Source: CAVYGN01 sp964413265 (GTDB taxonomy: Bacteria > Spirochaetota > Brevinematia > Brevinematales > JAOACQ01). From it: DNA of 14,714 bases. How positions within the stretch are numbered: the stretch's first letter is position 1; every line of letters begins with the position of its first letter. A program made the position numbers and the translations under genes. Below, piece by piece: positions 14,343 to 14,714 of this stretch. The notes beneath the pieces were generated by a model. That model did no database searches, was not told the origin of the DNA, and was given only the letters and a program-made list of their open reading frames with translations. The stretch covers positions 1 to 14,714 of the forward strand of contig CAYPRX010000019.1 in the NCBI GenBank assembly GCA_964413265.1, in the 5' to 3' direction.

Positions 14343-14714
14343 CTACTTGAGCCTTACCAGCACCTCATTGTCATTGCCTATAACCTGAGGCATCTGTTCG
14401 AAAGCCCTGAGGATATTGGCCCTTTTCGGAACGTTCTTTTCCAGATACGCCCTCATTTCGGCAAGTGTGATCTTCCTGTTCTTTTTCTGGTCGGCTTCGC
14501 CGCTTAAACCCTTCAGAAAATAATATGTGAAAAGCCCATGCCCCATTTCCGGATACCATACAGAGTAGTCCGAACCTGAAGTGGCAGCATAGATAGATCC
14601 TATATTCTCCGCTGTGAGGGGATTGTCGACTTTCATAATCACAGGCGATATGTTCTGCACAAGCCTTCCTCCTTCGGAATCCCCGCTGAAACAGGACTCA
14701 AGTATCACCACTAT
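14343..14714 (-). CDS. Caspase-like (peptidase C14) protein, C-terminal part, 5' end cut by the window
   Basis: The frame is open to the right edge, so only the last 123 codons are visible. The visible part opens IVVILESCFSGDSEGG. CFSG is the catalytic-Cys block of the caspase fold, with the Cys codon at 14693-14691. The usual downstream blocks follow: IGSIYAATSGSDYSVWYPEMGHGLF (small-subunit start), TYYFLKGLSGEAD, and a closing ITLAEMRAYLEKNVP helix before PQVIGNDNEVLVRL. These fit bacterial caspase-family proteins (metacaspase/orthocaspase-like). The catalytic His and any fused sensor, repeat or secretion domain lie outside the window, so it is not possible to say whether this is a stand-alone protease or part of a multi-domain protein. 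It faces the radical SAM operon tail to tail. Confidence 0.88.
   Translation of the reverse strand: MVVILESCFSGDSEGGRLVQNISPVIMKVDNPLTAENIGSIYAATSGSDYSVWYPEMGHGLFTYYFLKGLSGEADQKKNRKITLAEMRAYLEKNVPKRANILRAFEQMPQVIGNDNEVLVRLK

Noticed and set aside
1..14714. CRISPR array, tRNA, rRNA, riboswitch, intact insertion sequence
   Set aside because: No regularly spaced repeats of suitable length, no cloverleaf or rRNA text, and no transposase frame were seen. A cobalamin riboswitch was considered upstream of 12131, but no recognisable B12-box could be found by eye.

Overview
The window reads as chromosomal sequence from a diderm, fairly AT-rich bacterium. Pointers to this are a sugar-binding protein with a cleavable signal peptide but no lipobox, a TolB-like/PEGA-like/beta-barrel protein, a Spy/CpxP-like periplasmic protein and many AGGAGG-type ribosome binding sites. 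A spirochaete or a similar free-living anaerobe would fit, but no rRNA or marker gene is present, so this placement is inference only.

Region 1 (1-5783, + strand) is one physiological unit. The end of a HisKA_3-type sensor kinase overlaps a NarL/FixJ-type response regulator. After a 168-bp regulatory gap come a sugar-binding protein, two CUT1-type permeases and a cytoplasmic GH27 glycosidase. The likely logic is that the two-component system controls uptake of an alpha-galactoside-like (or beta-L-arabinopyranoside) oligosaccharide, which is cleaved inside the cell. No ATPase gene is present. The gap holds three TAGTACA heptamers at an exact 11-bp pitch and a perfect 9+1+9 palindrome around a TATAAT box. 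A perfect 14-bp hairpin separates the binding-protein gene from the permease genes.

Region 2 (5784-7740, mainly - strand) holds a ketopantoate-reductase-fold oxidoreductase and an isoprenylcysteine-methyltransferase-like membrane protein, arranged as a short operon. Just upstream on the same strand is a decayed ankyrin-repeat gene with three in-frame stops and a frameshift.

Region 3 (7741-11246, + strand) is accessory. A near-consensus promoter drives a TolB-like/PEGA-like/beta-barrel protein. A small DUF4491-type membrane protein follows, then a six-blade kelch lipoprotein built from a duplicated three-blade module. This region ends in back-to-back terminators shared with the convergent Spy/CpxP-like gene (- strand, 11292-11777).

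Region 4 (12131-14267, + strand) is a translationally coupled pair: a protein I do not recognise and a cobalamin-binding radical SAM enzyme. This pair is the best candidate for an undescribed pathway here. At the right edge, on the - strand, is the C-terminal part of a caspase-like (C14) protease cut by the window.
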